From Symbiodinium natans (lineage: Eukaryota > Sar > Dinophyceae > Suessiales > Symbiodiniaceae), in contig CAJNDS010000289.1 of assembly GCA_905221605.1 (NCBI GenBank), forward strand, positions 22,501 through 75,000: a stretch of 52,500 bases of DNA, in the 5' to 3' direction. Numbering within the stretch: position 1 is the stretch's first letter; the number at the start of each line of letters is the position of its first letter. Below the pieces are notes generated by a model. It was not told where the DNA came from. It saw only the letters and a list, made by a program, of their open reading frames with translations, and ran no database searches. The translations under genes were made by a program, and so were the position numbers. Below are positions 32,761 to 43,359 of the stretch, piece by piece.

Positions 32761-33155
32761 TTACGGCGAGGCCGATTGTAGTCCATGCCCCAAATGAAGC
32801 CCAACAACGACGAACTGTGATTTATTTGCAGAGCTGATAAGCTTGCAAGGGTTGTAGGAATCAGGTCCACAGATGTGAAGTGCTAGACGTTGCCTCCTGT
32901 TGCGCGCTTCCCCACGAGGCCGCACGAGCAGCTCGATTCCACCCAATTCGAAGCCAAGTTTGATTCGGACTGACACCCTCTTGCCAGAAAACAGGCCAGG
33001 GAAGCGACGAGGAGCGACGAGCGCAAAGTCTCATCGGTGGTTGCTCAGTCTGTTGCAAATCATCTCCAGCAACACATCCTTGGGTGATTTCAGTGTCTCA
33101 AGCGTAGCGAATGTGTTTGGTTGGGCTTCAACAGCAGCGGTCGCCAAAACCTTCT
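32761..33155 (-). pseudogene. Possible exon with one in-frame TGA, unknown function
   Basis: On the minus strand, after an acceptor-like ttatttag (33162-33155), a frame reads KVLATAAVEAQPNTF then LETLKSPKDVLLEMICNRLS, meets a single TGA at about 33030, and continues DFALVAPRFPGLFSGKRVSV then ELLVRPRGEARNRRQRLAL. Both sides of the stop look like one protein. It is either a decayed gene, a sequencing change, or a recoded TGA. No family recognised. Confidence 0.3.
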
Positions 33156-33640
33156 AAATAACAGAACGTAAGGCTGACAGAATAACATAACGTAAGCCAA
33201 GCGACCCAGCCTTTGTTGAAATCAGGAAATTGACCCTATATGCAAGTCAACGCAAGAATGTTCATTATTTGACAAGTCCCATGGCCACGGCGCAGTTGCT
33301 CTTCGCACAGCACCAGCAGATATGATGCTGGCCGCGGCGTGCGGCAGAACGGAACGCAGGCTTCACCCATCTATGCTAGAAAGGGGCCGGCTTCATGTCA
33401 GCAAAATGTGTCCTTGATTGCGCCAATGCAACGTGCCACCTGCGTACACATGTTCGTGCATGATGAACGCCTGTGTGACGGCTTTGCAACATAACTATAT
33501 ACACATATATGTACACAAGTCGTATATGTTCTACATAACGCATGTGTCCACATGATCATCGAAAAATGGCTTGTCGCACACTGTGGAACAACTAGGGGTT
33601 TGCGTGTTGTGTGTCTGCACTGGTTGCGCTCTATATGCCT
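33156..33640. other. Spacer without recognised gene
   Basis: AGAACGTAAGCTGACAGAATAACATAACGTAAG-type local duplication near 33165-33195. No other structure noted. Confidence 0.35.
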
Positions 33641-33641
33641 G

Positions 33642-33642
<1 letters not shown>

Positions 33643-33679
<37 letters not shown>
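33643..33679 (+). repeat. Homopolymer run of 37 G
   Basis: An unbroken G tract. It can form G-quadruplexes, and its length in an assembly should be treated with caution. Confidence 0.95.
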
Positions 33680-33681
<2 letters not shown>

Positions 33682-33899
33682 TCTTGACCGCATCCAAGCA
33701 AAGCTGATCCCAAGACATGCCGTTTTGGCCGATATGCATCCTGGTCAAGCTGACAGCAGGGCGGATCCAGGTATCACACGTGGGGCTGAAAGGCAGCATC
33801 CTGGCCGGTTTCAAGCTGCAACCCAAGCGGGGCTTCTCGACAGGGCCCGGTTTCAAGCTTCAAGCTTGGGCCCGGGACTGGGGGAAAGAAAACGGCCTG

Positions 33900-35386
33900 T
33901 GCTGACCTTAACAAGTAAAGGAAATTCTCCTGAGAACTGGAATTTGGCGAGGCGAGGGCGAAACCCTAGTGCTGTCCACCAGTGGAACTTGTTGAAGACG
34001 GGCACTTTCCTGCGTTCCAAACTGTTTCAATGCCCCTTCCTCCTCTTCAAAGCCGCTGAAAAAGTTTCGCCTAAGGTTTCTCTGCTGCGTGCTTAAACTT
34101 AGACCAGGCACGGATGTCATCCGGCTCATCCTTGACGGCCAAGCAGATCAGGCCCACACTTGGCAATCATAAGAGTCGAGAAGTCGAGAACCCGAAAGGG
34201 CACCACCGACCTGGGCTTGCTTCCTCCGCTCAAAGTTAAAAAACTTGCAGGGCTTCAATGCGCTTACAGGGTTTCTAAAGCTTTCAGCGCTTGAGGGCTT
34301 GGGGCTTTGGCATAGCACCCTTACTCCCTATACTTCCCCTGCCCTGCCCTCCCCCCCGAAAGGCTCCCTCATTCAGTAGGGATCTTACGAGTGCTGCTCA
34401 GCAGAGGGTTGTGGAAACAAGGGGCTGCTTTTCGCGGCCCTTTCAGTAGGGAAGCTTTTTGAAAACAACTTTGCGTGGATTGCAAAAATGGAAGACCCAA
34501 AGTGTCGTTCCATGCAATGTTGCGATTCTTCGCTTCACCCCAGGCACTGCCGAGGCACGTTCCAGCGGTCTGCACCTTGGAGGTGTACATTTTTCTGCAG
34601 TCATGCTTGATAACATTCTGTACGCGTGTCGCGCTAAATCCTTAACACCTTTTGAACCAAGCCGCAACGGCCTTAACCCGGTGGCACGGCCCCCGGTCGT
34701 CCAGCCCAACATCTCCTCGGGAGATGTAGTAGTTCTGACTATAGAGCTACAGTTCCAAGTAGGGTAGCTTTTGCTACAATGGGCTCTGACCTTGCTCCGG
34801 GTCCCTCTCATCTTTTTTCAAAAGACTCCGTTGAAAATTTAAAGAAAACCCGAGTAAACCCCATATAAACCCCCATATAAGCCCAATTCGTGCTTGACTT
34901 CTTGGGTCCAGTTAAGGTTTGTTTAAGCTTCTGGGTACATGCTGTAGGGCGTAACGTTGCATCATTAGGGCATAGGGCCGGGCGATAGGGCTGGGCGATC
35001 AGCAAAACTGTGTTGGGGGCGAAGAAGGTGTTCGAGTACTAAAGAAACGGTCCTAAACTGGTACGTGTGCTCGAGGTTACTATAAAGTCCGGTGTTCTGA
35101 AGTTGCGACTTTTCGAAACAAGAAATGACGGCGGGCACCAGCGGGAACCTTCGATACAAAAGATCTTGCTTGCACAAAGGCATGATTACAAACACGCATC
35201 CTGGATTACAGAAATACGCTTTGGAAGCAGCTGACTAGAATGGCGAGGTCTTGCACTACTTGGACCTTCAGTGCAGTAGTCAACAGGGACCCTTTACACA
35301 CCAACAACTACTTGCACGATGATTCTGTGCAGGCATTCGTCACAATGATTTTTTTTGCACAAGTCGATGGCGAAGGCGTAGCAGAT
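33900..35386. repeat. Duplicated segment S, copy 1 (3' flank of paralogue 2)
   Basis: A mosaic of blocks that recur further right. The CCTGCGTTCCAAACTG block (34008) recurs at 42970. ACCTGGGCTTGCTTCCT (34208) recurs at 43228 and, diverged, at 38010. The CTGCACCTTGGAGGTGTA block (34570) recurs at 38367 and 42875. TACAATGGG-CTTGC with TTTTCAAAAGACTCCGTTGA (34775-34835) recurs at 39357 and 43497. ACGGCGGGCACCAGCGGGAA (35127) recurs at 43822. It contains no gene and leads into the end of paralogue 2. Confidence 0.75.
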
Positions 35387-36061
35387 TCACTCGAAAAAGG
35401 CCATCTCCGCTTGGAGCGCTCGGACCAGGACATCAACCCACGCGCTGTGAGCTCGCAACCATTTGCTGATGAACTCTCTGACCTTGGGCAATGCCAAGCC
35501 TGTGCGCCTCACAAGCGCGTGCTGACAGCCTGTCCAGCTACGGCACCGCCGCCCGGCGCTGAAAAACAAACGGGCGCGGGCTTCTGCAGCGATAGCCTGC
35601 AGAATGATGGCTGCAAGCGGCCGGACATCTGTATCGGCCAGGCGGTGGAAGCCATCCCGTGCGATGTAGCTGGGCACGTTGACAGGCAGCAAAGGCATTG
35701 AAGCGGCTGTTCGCTTGAACTCATGGTACCATCTACGCCATCCCGGCTGCAGGGATATGAGCCCGAGCGCGCGCAAGTTCTTCAAACGCAGCTCGGTTGA
35801 GCGCAAAAGGGGCAACACAAGCGCTGATGTCATCTGGGTCGTGGATGGTACCAGTCTCAACTCCGACAATGGGCATGACTCCTGCACCTTGTCCACGAAG
35901 TGGCAAAGGGGCTCGCAAGAACTTTGAACAATGCAGCCGTGCAATGAGTAGTTGAGCTCATCGGTAAGTTCATTGACATTTGCGGCCCAAGGCAAGGATA
36001 CCACCACTGCACCTATTCGTTCACCAGTCAGCGCCTGGACGAACTGAACTTCCAGGGACAT
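35387..36061 (-). CDS. Paralogue 2 of a 224-aa protein, unknown function
   Basis: The start ATG at 36061 (MSLEVQF) is aligned with paralogue 1. An in-frame ATG at 36118 would add 19 residues not shared. It has the same length as paralogue 1, without gaps. Conserved blocks: ALTGERIGAVVVSLPW, PGWRRWYHEFKR, MPLLPVNVPSY, DVRPLAAIILQAIAAEARAR and RSWTGCQHALVRRTGLAL. It is Arg/Leu/Ala-rich in the C-terminal half with predicted helices. It sits in a duplicated segment, so it spread with flanking DNA rather than by retroposition of a bare cDNA. A third copy at 43962-44126 keeps only the 3' flank. Confidence 0.7.
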   Translation of the reverse strand: MSLEVQFVQALTGERIGAVVVSLPWAANVNELTDELNYSLHGCIVQSSCEPLCHFVDKVQESCPLSELRLVPSTTQMTSALVLPLLRSTELRLKNLRALGLISLQPGWRRWYHEFKRTAASMPLLPVNVPSYIARDGFHRLADTDVRPLAAIILQAIAAEARARLFFSAGRRCRSWTGCQHALVRRTGLALPKVREFISKWLRAHSAWVDVLVRALQAEMAFFE

Positions 36062-36560
36062 GGCAAGGACGTCGCGCGCCCCCGGGGGATACAGCTTGCT
36101 GTTTGACAGAATGTGCATGCGTGATCATGCGTGCCATGTGACGAAAACTCCAAAATTTAACTTGAGAATACATGAACTTAATAAACTGTGGCAAAGGTCA
36201 ATTGCAGTAGGATGCAGTCGGAAATTGACGAACATGTTGTTCTGCATGCGCTGCATGTGGCATGCTGGGATTCGGGAATAGATAGGTGCGTTTCTGAGCC
36301 AAGCCGGTCTGTGCAAGCGGACGGGCTGAGCATTCGGCAACGCGTGACATGCAATGCCCCGAAAATCGAACCCCAACAGCAAACACGTCACCGTAGACCC
36401 GTTATTTGCATGACATGCACCACGAATGAATGCTCAGGCCAACTCCGTTCGAGTCTGATCCCTCCGAGTCTGATCCCTCCCTCTAATATGAACTACCGCT
36501 GTCCTTCTTTGACATACTCCGAATATACAATATATTCTGGGCCAGGCTGTTAATATCAAA
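36062..36560. other. Upstream region of paralogue 2
   Basis: No gene. It has a small direct repeat TCTGATCCCTCC (36452-36480) and otherwise unique sequence. Confidence 0.35.
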
Positions 36561-36564
36561 GGAT

Positions 36565-37590
36565 GGGTTCATCATTCTTGGGCATTCCCGCTATGAACGG
36601 ACCGGCAATTTGGGAGCAGCTGCGAAGGTCTACCTGAAATTGCTCATGCCTTCTGCCATCCCAAGCGCCGCACACACCCTGACAACTTCCATAAACAATC
36701 TCGGCTCAGTCCGCCCTGCACAAGCCCAAAAAAAACCCAAGAACACAACGCTTGTACTGCCCGTCAATTTCACAACAGCTTGCGCAACCGAGCTGCGTCG
36801 TCGAGTCATCCCAGTACCCATCGAACTGCGCCGCCACTCCATGCCTGGGTGCCGAGGTCGGGTTGTTTCAAACTGCACCCCTCAATTCTGGCGTCGGGGT
36901 TGGGGTTTCTGTCCTTCAGGGACTGTGAAAGGCAGAGTTCAGGGAGAGGGACTGCAATGACCCGGATTGAACACCCAAGTAGCATCTTACATTGGCAAAG
37001 GAAGTGGCGCTCTCAGTTGCGAAGGCAAATAACATGAGCACAGGTGTTGCCACACATGTTTCGCTGCCGACAAGGTGAAACTGCGAATCACCGCGTGGCA
37101 CGGGGCCACTCAAATGCTGCTCGGCTGCGTCGACGTGCACACGATGACAAAACAGTGCGTCAAAATTAAACTGGATGGATAAACATGTTGTTTACGAGTC
37201 CCCGCTCCTGCAGCCCCGGCGAACTCTTTCTGCAGATGCTTGCAGCGTGACCCAAACCAAGAAGGAATACGGGCCCAACAGTTTCGTGACCAAAATACCC
37301 CTGCCTTTAAGAACAATCGCAAACGCAACGCTCGCACTTCGGACCTATTGCCGGCAAACTGGTCAAAAACACAAGTCCCCGCTTGAATAAGACCAAGGCG
37401 CCATGGGCAGTGAACCACTCCGAACGCCCCAACTCCATGGCCGGACATCCTCATGCGGAAGGAGAAACACTCATCACAACCCTTCACGCCGTGAAGAGAA
37501 TGACAAGTGTTTGCCCTTACGCATGACGATGACCGGCCTGGCTGGAACCTGGAGGAAGCATGAAATTACCACTGCGGTAAATCAAAAAGG
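36565..37590. repeat. Interspersed repeat R, copy 1 (long form)
   Basis: It begins with CATTCTTGG-CATTC-CGCTATGAACGGACCGGCAA and GGGAGCAGCTGCGAAGGTCT. It continues through CAACCGAGCTGCGTCGTCG and ends in the foldback hairpin at 37439-37538 followed by GGAGGAAGCATGA. Compared with copy 2 (39815-40240), about 500 bases at 36880-37420 are extra. Copy 3 (44127-44290) and a fragment at 49279-49380 carry parts of it. Confidence 0.75.
37439..37538. repeat. Foldback hairpin element H1
   Basis: The left arm GGCCGGACATCCTCATGCGG plus AAGG pairs with the right arm CCTTACGCATGACGATGACC plus GGCC, with three mismatches in 24. A second hairpin CTTCACGCCGTGAAG lies in the loop (37482-37496). Confidence 0.8.
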
Positions 37591-38000
37591 CAAGCGGCGC
37601 TTGTAATTTAACATGATTTTAACAAAGGCTTTTAGGAGATTCCGGAGCGTTTGACAGGCGTTGGGGTCCCGAGGGCGGGCTATACAGGGCCGGTGAAGTT
37701 GGAACAAAAGCGAGAGATGAACTGGCACGGCCTCCAAGTCAAGAGCGGTGAGGTAGCACACTTAACAGTGGAACTAGGATGACACGGCTATTCCTTGAGC
37801 ACTTGGTGCCCGTACTACAAAACCCATCCAAACGAGCTTCTGGACCACATATCCCTTGTTCATGAAGTACGGAAGGTGGGTTCTCAGTAGCAAGAGCGGT
37901 TTCCCTGACATGTCCCTCACTGGCTGATTCCTGTCGTTCCAGGCGCTATCTCAGGTTCTCAAGGTGTGATGGGGCCCAACGCTTGGCAATCCTAAGAGAC
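37591..38000. other. Spacer without recognised gene
   Basis: Unique-looking sequence with no convincing frame on either strand. Confidence 0.35.
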
Positions 38001-38470
38001 GAGAGCCCAGGCCTGCTTCCTTGGCTCAGAGTTACATTAGGTTTTTCAAGGGCTTCAGTACGCTTGCAGGGCTTCTAGGGCTTTCAGGGCTTGGGGTTTT
38101 GGCATCGTATCCCTTAGTCCCCCCTGCCTGCCCCCCCAAAGGCTCCCTCATGCAGTAGTCAGTAGCGATCTTATGAATGTTGGGGGGCTCAGCAACGGCC
38201 TGTTCGTGAAACAAAGGGCTGCTTTTCGCGGTTGTTTCTGTAAGGAACCCTTTATGAAAAAACGATTTTGCGTGGACTGCAAAAATGGAAGACCCCCAAG
38301 TGGCTGCAAAGCCAAGGCACGTTGTGGGGCAAACCCGATGTCCTTGCCACTCTTGCTCCAGCCGTCTGCACCTTGGAGGTGTATGTACATTGTACATCTT
38401 GCTGCAGCCATATTTGTTAACCGTCTTTACGTGTCATGTCCTCAACCCTAAATCCTTACCAGGACCGCCT
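38000..38470. repeat. Duplicated segment S, copy 2
   Basis: Parallel to 34200-34640: TTGCTTCCTTGGCTCAGAGTTA at the left, the GGGCTTGGGG-TTTTGGCAT block, CCCCCCAAAGGCTCCCTCAT, CTGCTTTTCGCGG, TTGCGTGGA-TGCAAAAATGG, and CTGCACCTTGGAGGTGTA at the right. The second MITE insertion site seen in copy 3 is empty here. Confidence 0.8.
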
Positions 38471-39290
38471 TCTGGTTCTGAGATGTTTGTATCCGGCTCA
38501 TATTCAGGTTGCAAGTGGGGTATCCTGTGTGCAAGTCAGTTGCAAGTTCAGGTAGTTGTGCATGGCTTACGTTGATGTTATAAGTTAATTGTGATTTTTT
38601 GTGGGTTAGCTTCCGATGTACGCACAATGGACTTACGATGGACTTAGGATTGGCTGAAAAATCGATGCTTTTAAATGTTTTATGATATGCGTTTGGTGTT
38701 TGTGAGGAGAATTGCGGAGAGCGAAACTGTCTATTCGGGCTCCTGATCGAGCAGTGCAAGTGCAACGCCTCAACTTGAGCGGCTGTCCGACAGCTGTCCG
38801 CGAAATTCAGATGCCTCTCGCCCCTTGCCCCGGGCTCTGTCCGCGATGGTAAAAAAATTGGTCCTTTTCCGCGTGTCCGCGAACTGTGCACGGTTGTCCG
38901 CGGGCTCGCACGTCGTGCCTTGTTGTTTGCAATGTCGCGCTGGCATCCTCTAAAAGTTAACTGGCATTTTAATTTAACCCTGCGCTGCGTGCGAGACTGA
39001 AGCTAGCCATGTTACAAAACCCCAAAAAGTTAGTTTTGTATAGAAGGACTTCAGTTGAACGTACAATTGACTTACGATTCACTTGCAAGCCCCTTCTGTA
39101 AGCGCAACTTAACTTACTTATAGCTGGTCTATAGGCGGTCCTGGTAAAAAACCTTTTGAGCCAAGCCGCAAGTCGCGGCTTTAACCCGATGGCACCGCCG
39201 GAGGTGAGGCAGCGCCCGCGCGGGTCGAAGAACGGCGTTCTCTGTCAAGTCTTTCGCCGTCCAGCGCGACATCTCCTCGGGGGAAGTAAT
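38471..39290. other. Spacer with related repeat fragments
   Basis: TTGAGCCAAGCCGCAAGTCG with GGCTTTAACCCGATGGCAC (39163-39200) is a copy of 34653-34690. The rest has no recognised gene. TTGTCCGCG-type short repeats occur at 38810-38900. Confidence 0.45.
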
Positions 39291-39309
39291 AGTTTTCACC
39301 ATGGGGCTA

Positions 39310-39680
39310 CATCCCTAAACCCTAAACCCTAAACAACTAAAAGTAGGGTACCTCGTGCTACAATGGGTTCTGGCCTTGCTCTGGGTCCGACCGCTTTTCA
39401 AAAGACTCGGTTTGAAATTGTGGAGAAAACCCCTAAACCCTAAACCCTAAACCCTAAACCCTAAACCCTAAACCCTAAACCCTAAACCCTAAACCCTAAA
39501 CCCTAAACCCTAGACCGTAAACCGTTTCCCGTAAACCGTAAACCGTAAACCGTAAGCCCTAAGCCCTAAGCCCTAAGCCCTAAGCCCTAAGCCCTAAGCC
39601 CTAAGCCCTAAGCCCTAAGCCCTAAACCCTAATCCCTAAACCCTAAACCCTGAACCCTAAATCCTAAACCCTGGCTGTCT
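39310..39680 (+). repeat. Interstitial telomere-like array with variant units
   Basis: Perfect CCCTAAA units (about 39430-39510), then AAACCGT variants (39515-39556), then about 12 units of the variant CCCTAAG (39556-39622), then CCCTAAA/CCCTGAA mixtures to 39672. A short CCCTAAA block sits at 39313-39335. The blockwise change of unit suggests local expansion of each variant. Confidence 0.9.
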
Positions 39681-39814
39681 CTAAACACCATACGTGCTTG
39701 ACTTCTTGGGTCCAGTAAACGGCCTGTTTACCCAACAACGTTAACATGTCACATACCGTCAAATGCCTGTGACGGGAATATTCGGTATGATGGGCCGGGG
39801 TTTTAATATTAAGG

Positions 39815-40240
39815 GAGGGGCTCATTATTCTTGGCCATTCGCGCTATTATCGAACCGCCGGCAAATTGGGAGCAGCTGCGAAGGTCTACCTGAACTTGTT
39901 CCCGAACACCTACATAAACAATCGGCTCAGTCCGCAGTGCACAAGCCCCCTTAAAAGCCCCTATATATAACACACCGCGTGTACTTCCTTGTCATCATCA
40001 CAACAGCTTCGGCAACCGAGCTGCGTCGTCGCATCGTCCCATGATCCATCGAAGTGCGCGCGCCACTCCATGACCACTTCGGCTCGCTCCAACTCCGTGG
40101 GCCGGACATCCTCATGCGGAAGGAGAAACACGCGTCACAGCCCTTCACGCAGTGAAGAGAATGACAAGTGTTTGCCCTTACGCATGACGATGACCGGCCT
40201 GGAGCCTGGAGGAAGCATGACATTACCACTGTGGTAAGTC
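39815..40240. repeat. Interspersed repeat R, copy 2 (short form)
   Basis: It carries the same ordered blocks as 36565-37590 but without the internal 500 bases, and ends with foldback hairpin H2 (40100-40198) and GGAGGAAGCATGA. Confidence 0.8.
40100..40198. repeat. Foldback hairpin element H2
   Basis: Arms GGCCGGACATCCTCATGCGG/AAGG and CCTTACGCATGACGATGACC/GGCC, with loop hairpin CTTCACGCAGTGAAG. Very similar to H1. Confidence 0.8.
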
Positions 40241-40496
40241 AAAAATGGGAAACTGTGTAGTGGTAAGTCAAACTAACTCCAAGCTTCGAGCCTGCTCAAC
40301 TGCAAGTCGGGTCAGAGATGTGGTCCTTTTGTATTTTGACTTTAGGGACTACCTACCAAGATCGGACTAGACTGCAGGTAGATAAATAGAAATTGCCAAA
40401 GCCAGCTGCAGCGGCTGTCCCCTGTCGGCTGAAGCAGACTCAACAAAGAAAACGTTGATAAAGAACTCAAGTCGGAGTAACGCTGGTAATAGTAAA

Positions 40497-40760
40497 GCTT
40501 AGAGAGACCTTGACGGAGTTTAGCAGCCTCAAGACGCTTATAGATTCAAAGGGTGCTTAACGGCCTCAAGAAGTTTCATTAGAAACTTAAGGGGAGCATC
40601 GGGGCATCAGGCACAGATACCTTTCGCGCAGTTTAGGTGCCGCTAAACTCCGTTTGAAACTTTAAGTTTAAAAGGGAGACCTTAAGGGAGTTTACCGGCA
40701 TTCAGAAGCTTAGAGACTAAGGTCTAAGGGGGAGTTCAGTGGCCTCCGAAACGCTCTTAG
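40497..40760. repeat. Dispersed repeat T, copy 1
   Basis: Shares GAGACCTT-ACGGAGT-TAGCAGCCTCAA, GGCCTCAAGAAG-TTCAT and CGGGGCATCA-GCAC blocks, in the same order, with 42280-42510. Within each copy, short GGGAGTTTA/GCCTCAAGAAGCTT motifs repeat. Confidence 0.7.
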
Positions 40761-40982
40761 AATCGCTGCTCCAAGCGCTTTCGGGACAACCTTCCATTTC
40801 CCTTCCCTCTTTTTTGCTTCATCTTGTTAAGGGGGTTTGTGACGAGCCAGCGCGGGGGTAACAAACGTTTCGGGCGTTTTGGCTGCTTTCCTTCCAACAT
40901 AACATGTCGGAGCTGGCTGTTTCCTTTTACCTGGGCTGGGGGGCTTCGGATCCCAGTTGGAAGCAAGCGGGGGAGAGTTTTC

Positions 40983-41815
40983 TTGGAAAGTCCAGCGGCC
41001 CGGGGATGAGGATGCGAAGGCGCAAATCGGCGGCCGTGAGTGCAGCGGTGGCAGCGGCCTCACAGACACGTGGGCGCCAGAGAAACTGCATATGTCGGGC
41101 GGGCGTATGGCGTTTCAGCTTTTTCGCTCCAACAATATCCTTTTGCCCGGTGTTTGTCAACCCGCGCTTGTTTGGGGCTTCGGAAAAGTTGATGCTTGAT
41201 GCTTGGGGCGGATCGGCATCCCAGCCTTCACCACGCCCCGTACATATGGGTTCGAACTGGCCCATATAAGTTAGCCTTGCCCCTCTCGGCCAAGCGCAAG
41301 CAAGGGAAATCACCCTTGGAAAGTCCAGCGGCCCGGTGATGAGGATGTCAATGCACAGATCGGCGGCCGTGAGCGCAGCAGCGGCAATGGCCTCGCACAC
41401 GTGGGCGCTAAATGGACTGCGTGTTTCGGGCGGGCGCACGGCAATTCAGGATTTTGTTCCAGCAACATTCTTCTACTCTGCTTTTGTCCAACGGCGACTG
41501 TTTGGGGCATCATAAAGAAAATCTTATTTTTGGCGCGGATTGGCGTCCCAGCCATCGCCTCGCGGCAAACATACGTGTCCAAAGTGGCCCAAGCTAGCCG
41601 TGCCTTTGAAGCATCACATACCGTCCGAACGCGTCCAACAGCAGGAGCGGGTGCAAGGTGTGGGCATGCTGGTTACTTTGCTTGCCGCAAGCGCGAGACC
41701 TTCCTATCAGCGTGCTCCCGCTACTGTCACACTCTGGGGCTGGGCACGGTGCATGGGTTCAACCTGGCCCAAGCTGGCCGTGCCTTGGCTTCCCACACCG
41801 CTCCCTTTCGGGTTT
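40983..41815. repeat. Tandem duplication, period 333 bp, two copies plus a partial third
   Basis: TTGGAAAGTCCAGCGGCCCG occurs at 40983 and 41316. Later shared blocks are GATCGGCGGCCGTGAG, CACGTGGGCGC, TCGGGCGGGCG, TTGTTTGGGGC, and TGGCCC-A-CTAGCC. A third copy of only the last block is at 41740-41790. Frames on both strands stay open over parts, but no protein family is recognisable. Confidence 0.75.
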
Positions 41816-42004
41816 AAGCCTTTTGGGGGGCTTTCAGGATCTACAGCATGGAAGGCGTAGTGCTTCGGGCACAACATTTTCGAGGTTTTACTTCAGCTTT
41901 TTAAAGCTTAGCGTGTAACCTGTAACCCTCCAAGTCTGAATCCGAAACATATTCATGAGCCAAGCGGCAGGACCGTCATCCTGATGGCCACTGAGCAGTC
42001 CAAC

Positions 42005-42063
42005 ACCTAGCCTGGACATCGTCATGCGGCAGAAACTGTCGCATGACCATGTCCAGGCTAGGT
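42005..42063. repeat. Foldback hairpin element H3
   Basis: ACCTAGCCTGGACATCGTCA/TGCGGCAG pairs with CTGTCGCATGACCATGTCCA/GGCTAGGT across a loop of only three bases (AAA). 28-base arms, two mismatches. Confidence 0.9.
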
Positions 42064-42279
42064 TTTGCGCGATTGTTGCGTCGAACCTTGTTCACACAAT
42101 TTCAGGGGGCTTTGGGGCCACAAGAAGTTTTACACGCTAAAGGAGCTTCGAAGCTTCAAAGAGCGTGGAGACTTTACGACTTTGAAGGGGTTTAGGCCCG
42201 GGCGCCGCCTGAAGATTTCGAACTTCACGAGAGTTTAGGGGTGGCATGGCTTAGAACATTTTACAATGTTTGGGGCCCG

Positions 42280-42510
42280 AGAAAGCCTCGAGACCTTAAC
42301 GGAGTGTAGCAGCCTCAAATGCCTTAAAAAGCTTAGAGACTTAACGCGGGCTTAGACGCCTCAAGAAGCTTCATAAAAACTTAGGGGTGTTTCGGGGCAT
42401 CAAGCACGGATACACTTCTGCGGAGCTTAGGGGCACCTAAACGCCGTTTGAGACTTTGAGGGAGACTTGAAGGGAATTTCGTTTAAAGGCCTCAAGAAGC
42501 TTGGCCGCAA
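42280..42510. repeat. Dispersed repeat T, copy 2
   Basis: Counterpart of 40497-40760. GAGACCTTAACGGAGTGTAG begins the match, and GGCCTCAAGAAGCTTGG ends it. Confidence 0.7.
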
Positions 42511-42760
42511 GGGCACCGCAAACCTGGTCTCGATTCTTGGGCCTGATTAGTGTGTGCACTTTATTAATTCGGGTTCAGGGATTGCGGGTTTCCAGGGTTA
42601 CTTCCGCGCTTTCTGTCCCCCCCGGTCCCCTTGCAAGGTTCTCTCTTATTTCGTCCTAAGTAGCCTTCATGGAGGGATTTGTTGCGTGTAGGGGTACAAT
42701 TCGGGGATCTCCTTCCATAGGCCGGAAAATTGCATCTGTCTCTCGAGGCGCGAACCGAAG
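42511..42760. other. Spacer without recognised gene
   Basis: Nothing beyond a GGGTTCAGGGATTGCGGGTT stretch of the telomere-like type near 42568. Confidence 0.35.
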
Positions 42761-43080
42761 ACCGAGTGGTGGTTTGTGCAGTGCTTGGGATTAATCGCTT
42801 CACCCCCGACGTTGCCAAGGCACATTGGTGCCAACTTCATGTCGTCATGTCCTCGCCACGTTTGTTCCAGTTGGTCTGCACCTTGGGAGCTTGCATCTTG
42901 CTGCAGCCGTGCTTGTCAACCCGTTTTTTGCCCTGACCATTTTTAGAACTTTGTTCAAGATGGGCACTTTCCTGCATTCCAAACTGACTCAATCCTTCCT
43001 CCTCTTCAAATGTGCAACAATGAAACAAAAAACGTTTCGCCCAAGGCCTCTGTACTGTGTGCTTCTCTATTGTGTGCTTA

Positions 43081-43171
43081 CCCAAAGGATCCAATGTAGT
43101 ACTTTTTTGGGGTAGTATACTAGAATCCCCTATAACTAACCCAAAAAAGGAACTATATCGGAGCCTTTGGG
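43081..43171. mobile_element. MITE copy 1 (91 bp, TA target duplication)
   Basis: Terminal inverted repeats of about 37 bases start CCCAAAGGATCCAATGTAG and end (in reverse) with CCTTTGGG, followed by the second TA. TA is present at 43079-43080 and 43172-43173. The corresponding place in segment S copy 1 (34091-34105) lacks the element. No coding capacity, so transposase must come from elsewhere. The TA duplication points to the Tc1/mariner or a related superfamily. Confidence 0.8.
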
Positions 43172-43259
43172 TAGACCAAAACCAGGCACAGATGTGCCAC
43201 GCAGATCAGGCCCACGCTGAGCCCCACCGACCTGGGCTTGCTTCCTTGGCTCAGAGTTA

Positions 43260-43359
43260 CCCAAAAGGCTCCAATGTAGATCCTTTTTGGGTTAGTTATA
43301 GAGGATTGATTATAGTAGAATTCAATTCGTAAAAAAAGTACTACATAGGAGCCTATGGG
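43260..43359. mobile_element. MITE copy 2 (100 bp, TA target duplication)
   Basis: It has the same ends as copy 1 (CCCAAAAGGCTCCAATGTAG at the left; CCTATGGG at the right), TA at 43258-43259 and 43360-43361. In segment S copy 1 (34231-34240, CAAAGTTAAA) and copy 2 (38027-38036) the site is uninterrupted. Confidence 0.8.

Noticed and set aside
39150-39175. CTTTTGAGCCAAG as a reverse spliced-leader relic
   Set aside because: Only about 8-9 bases match the leader complement (CTTGAGCCAAAA), and the same sequence belongs to a repeat with a different history (34653).
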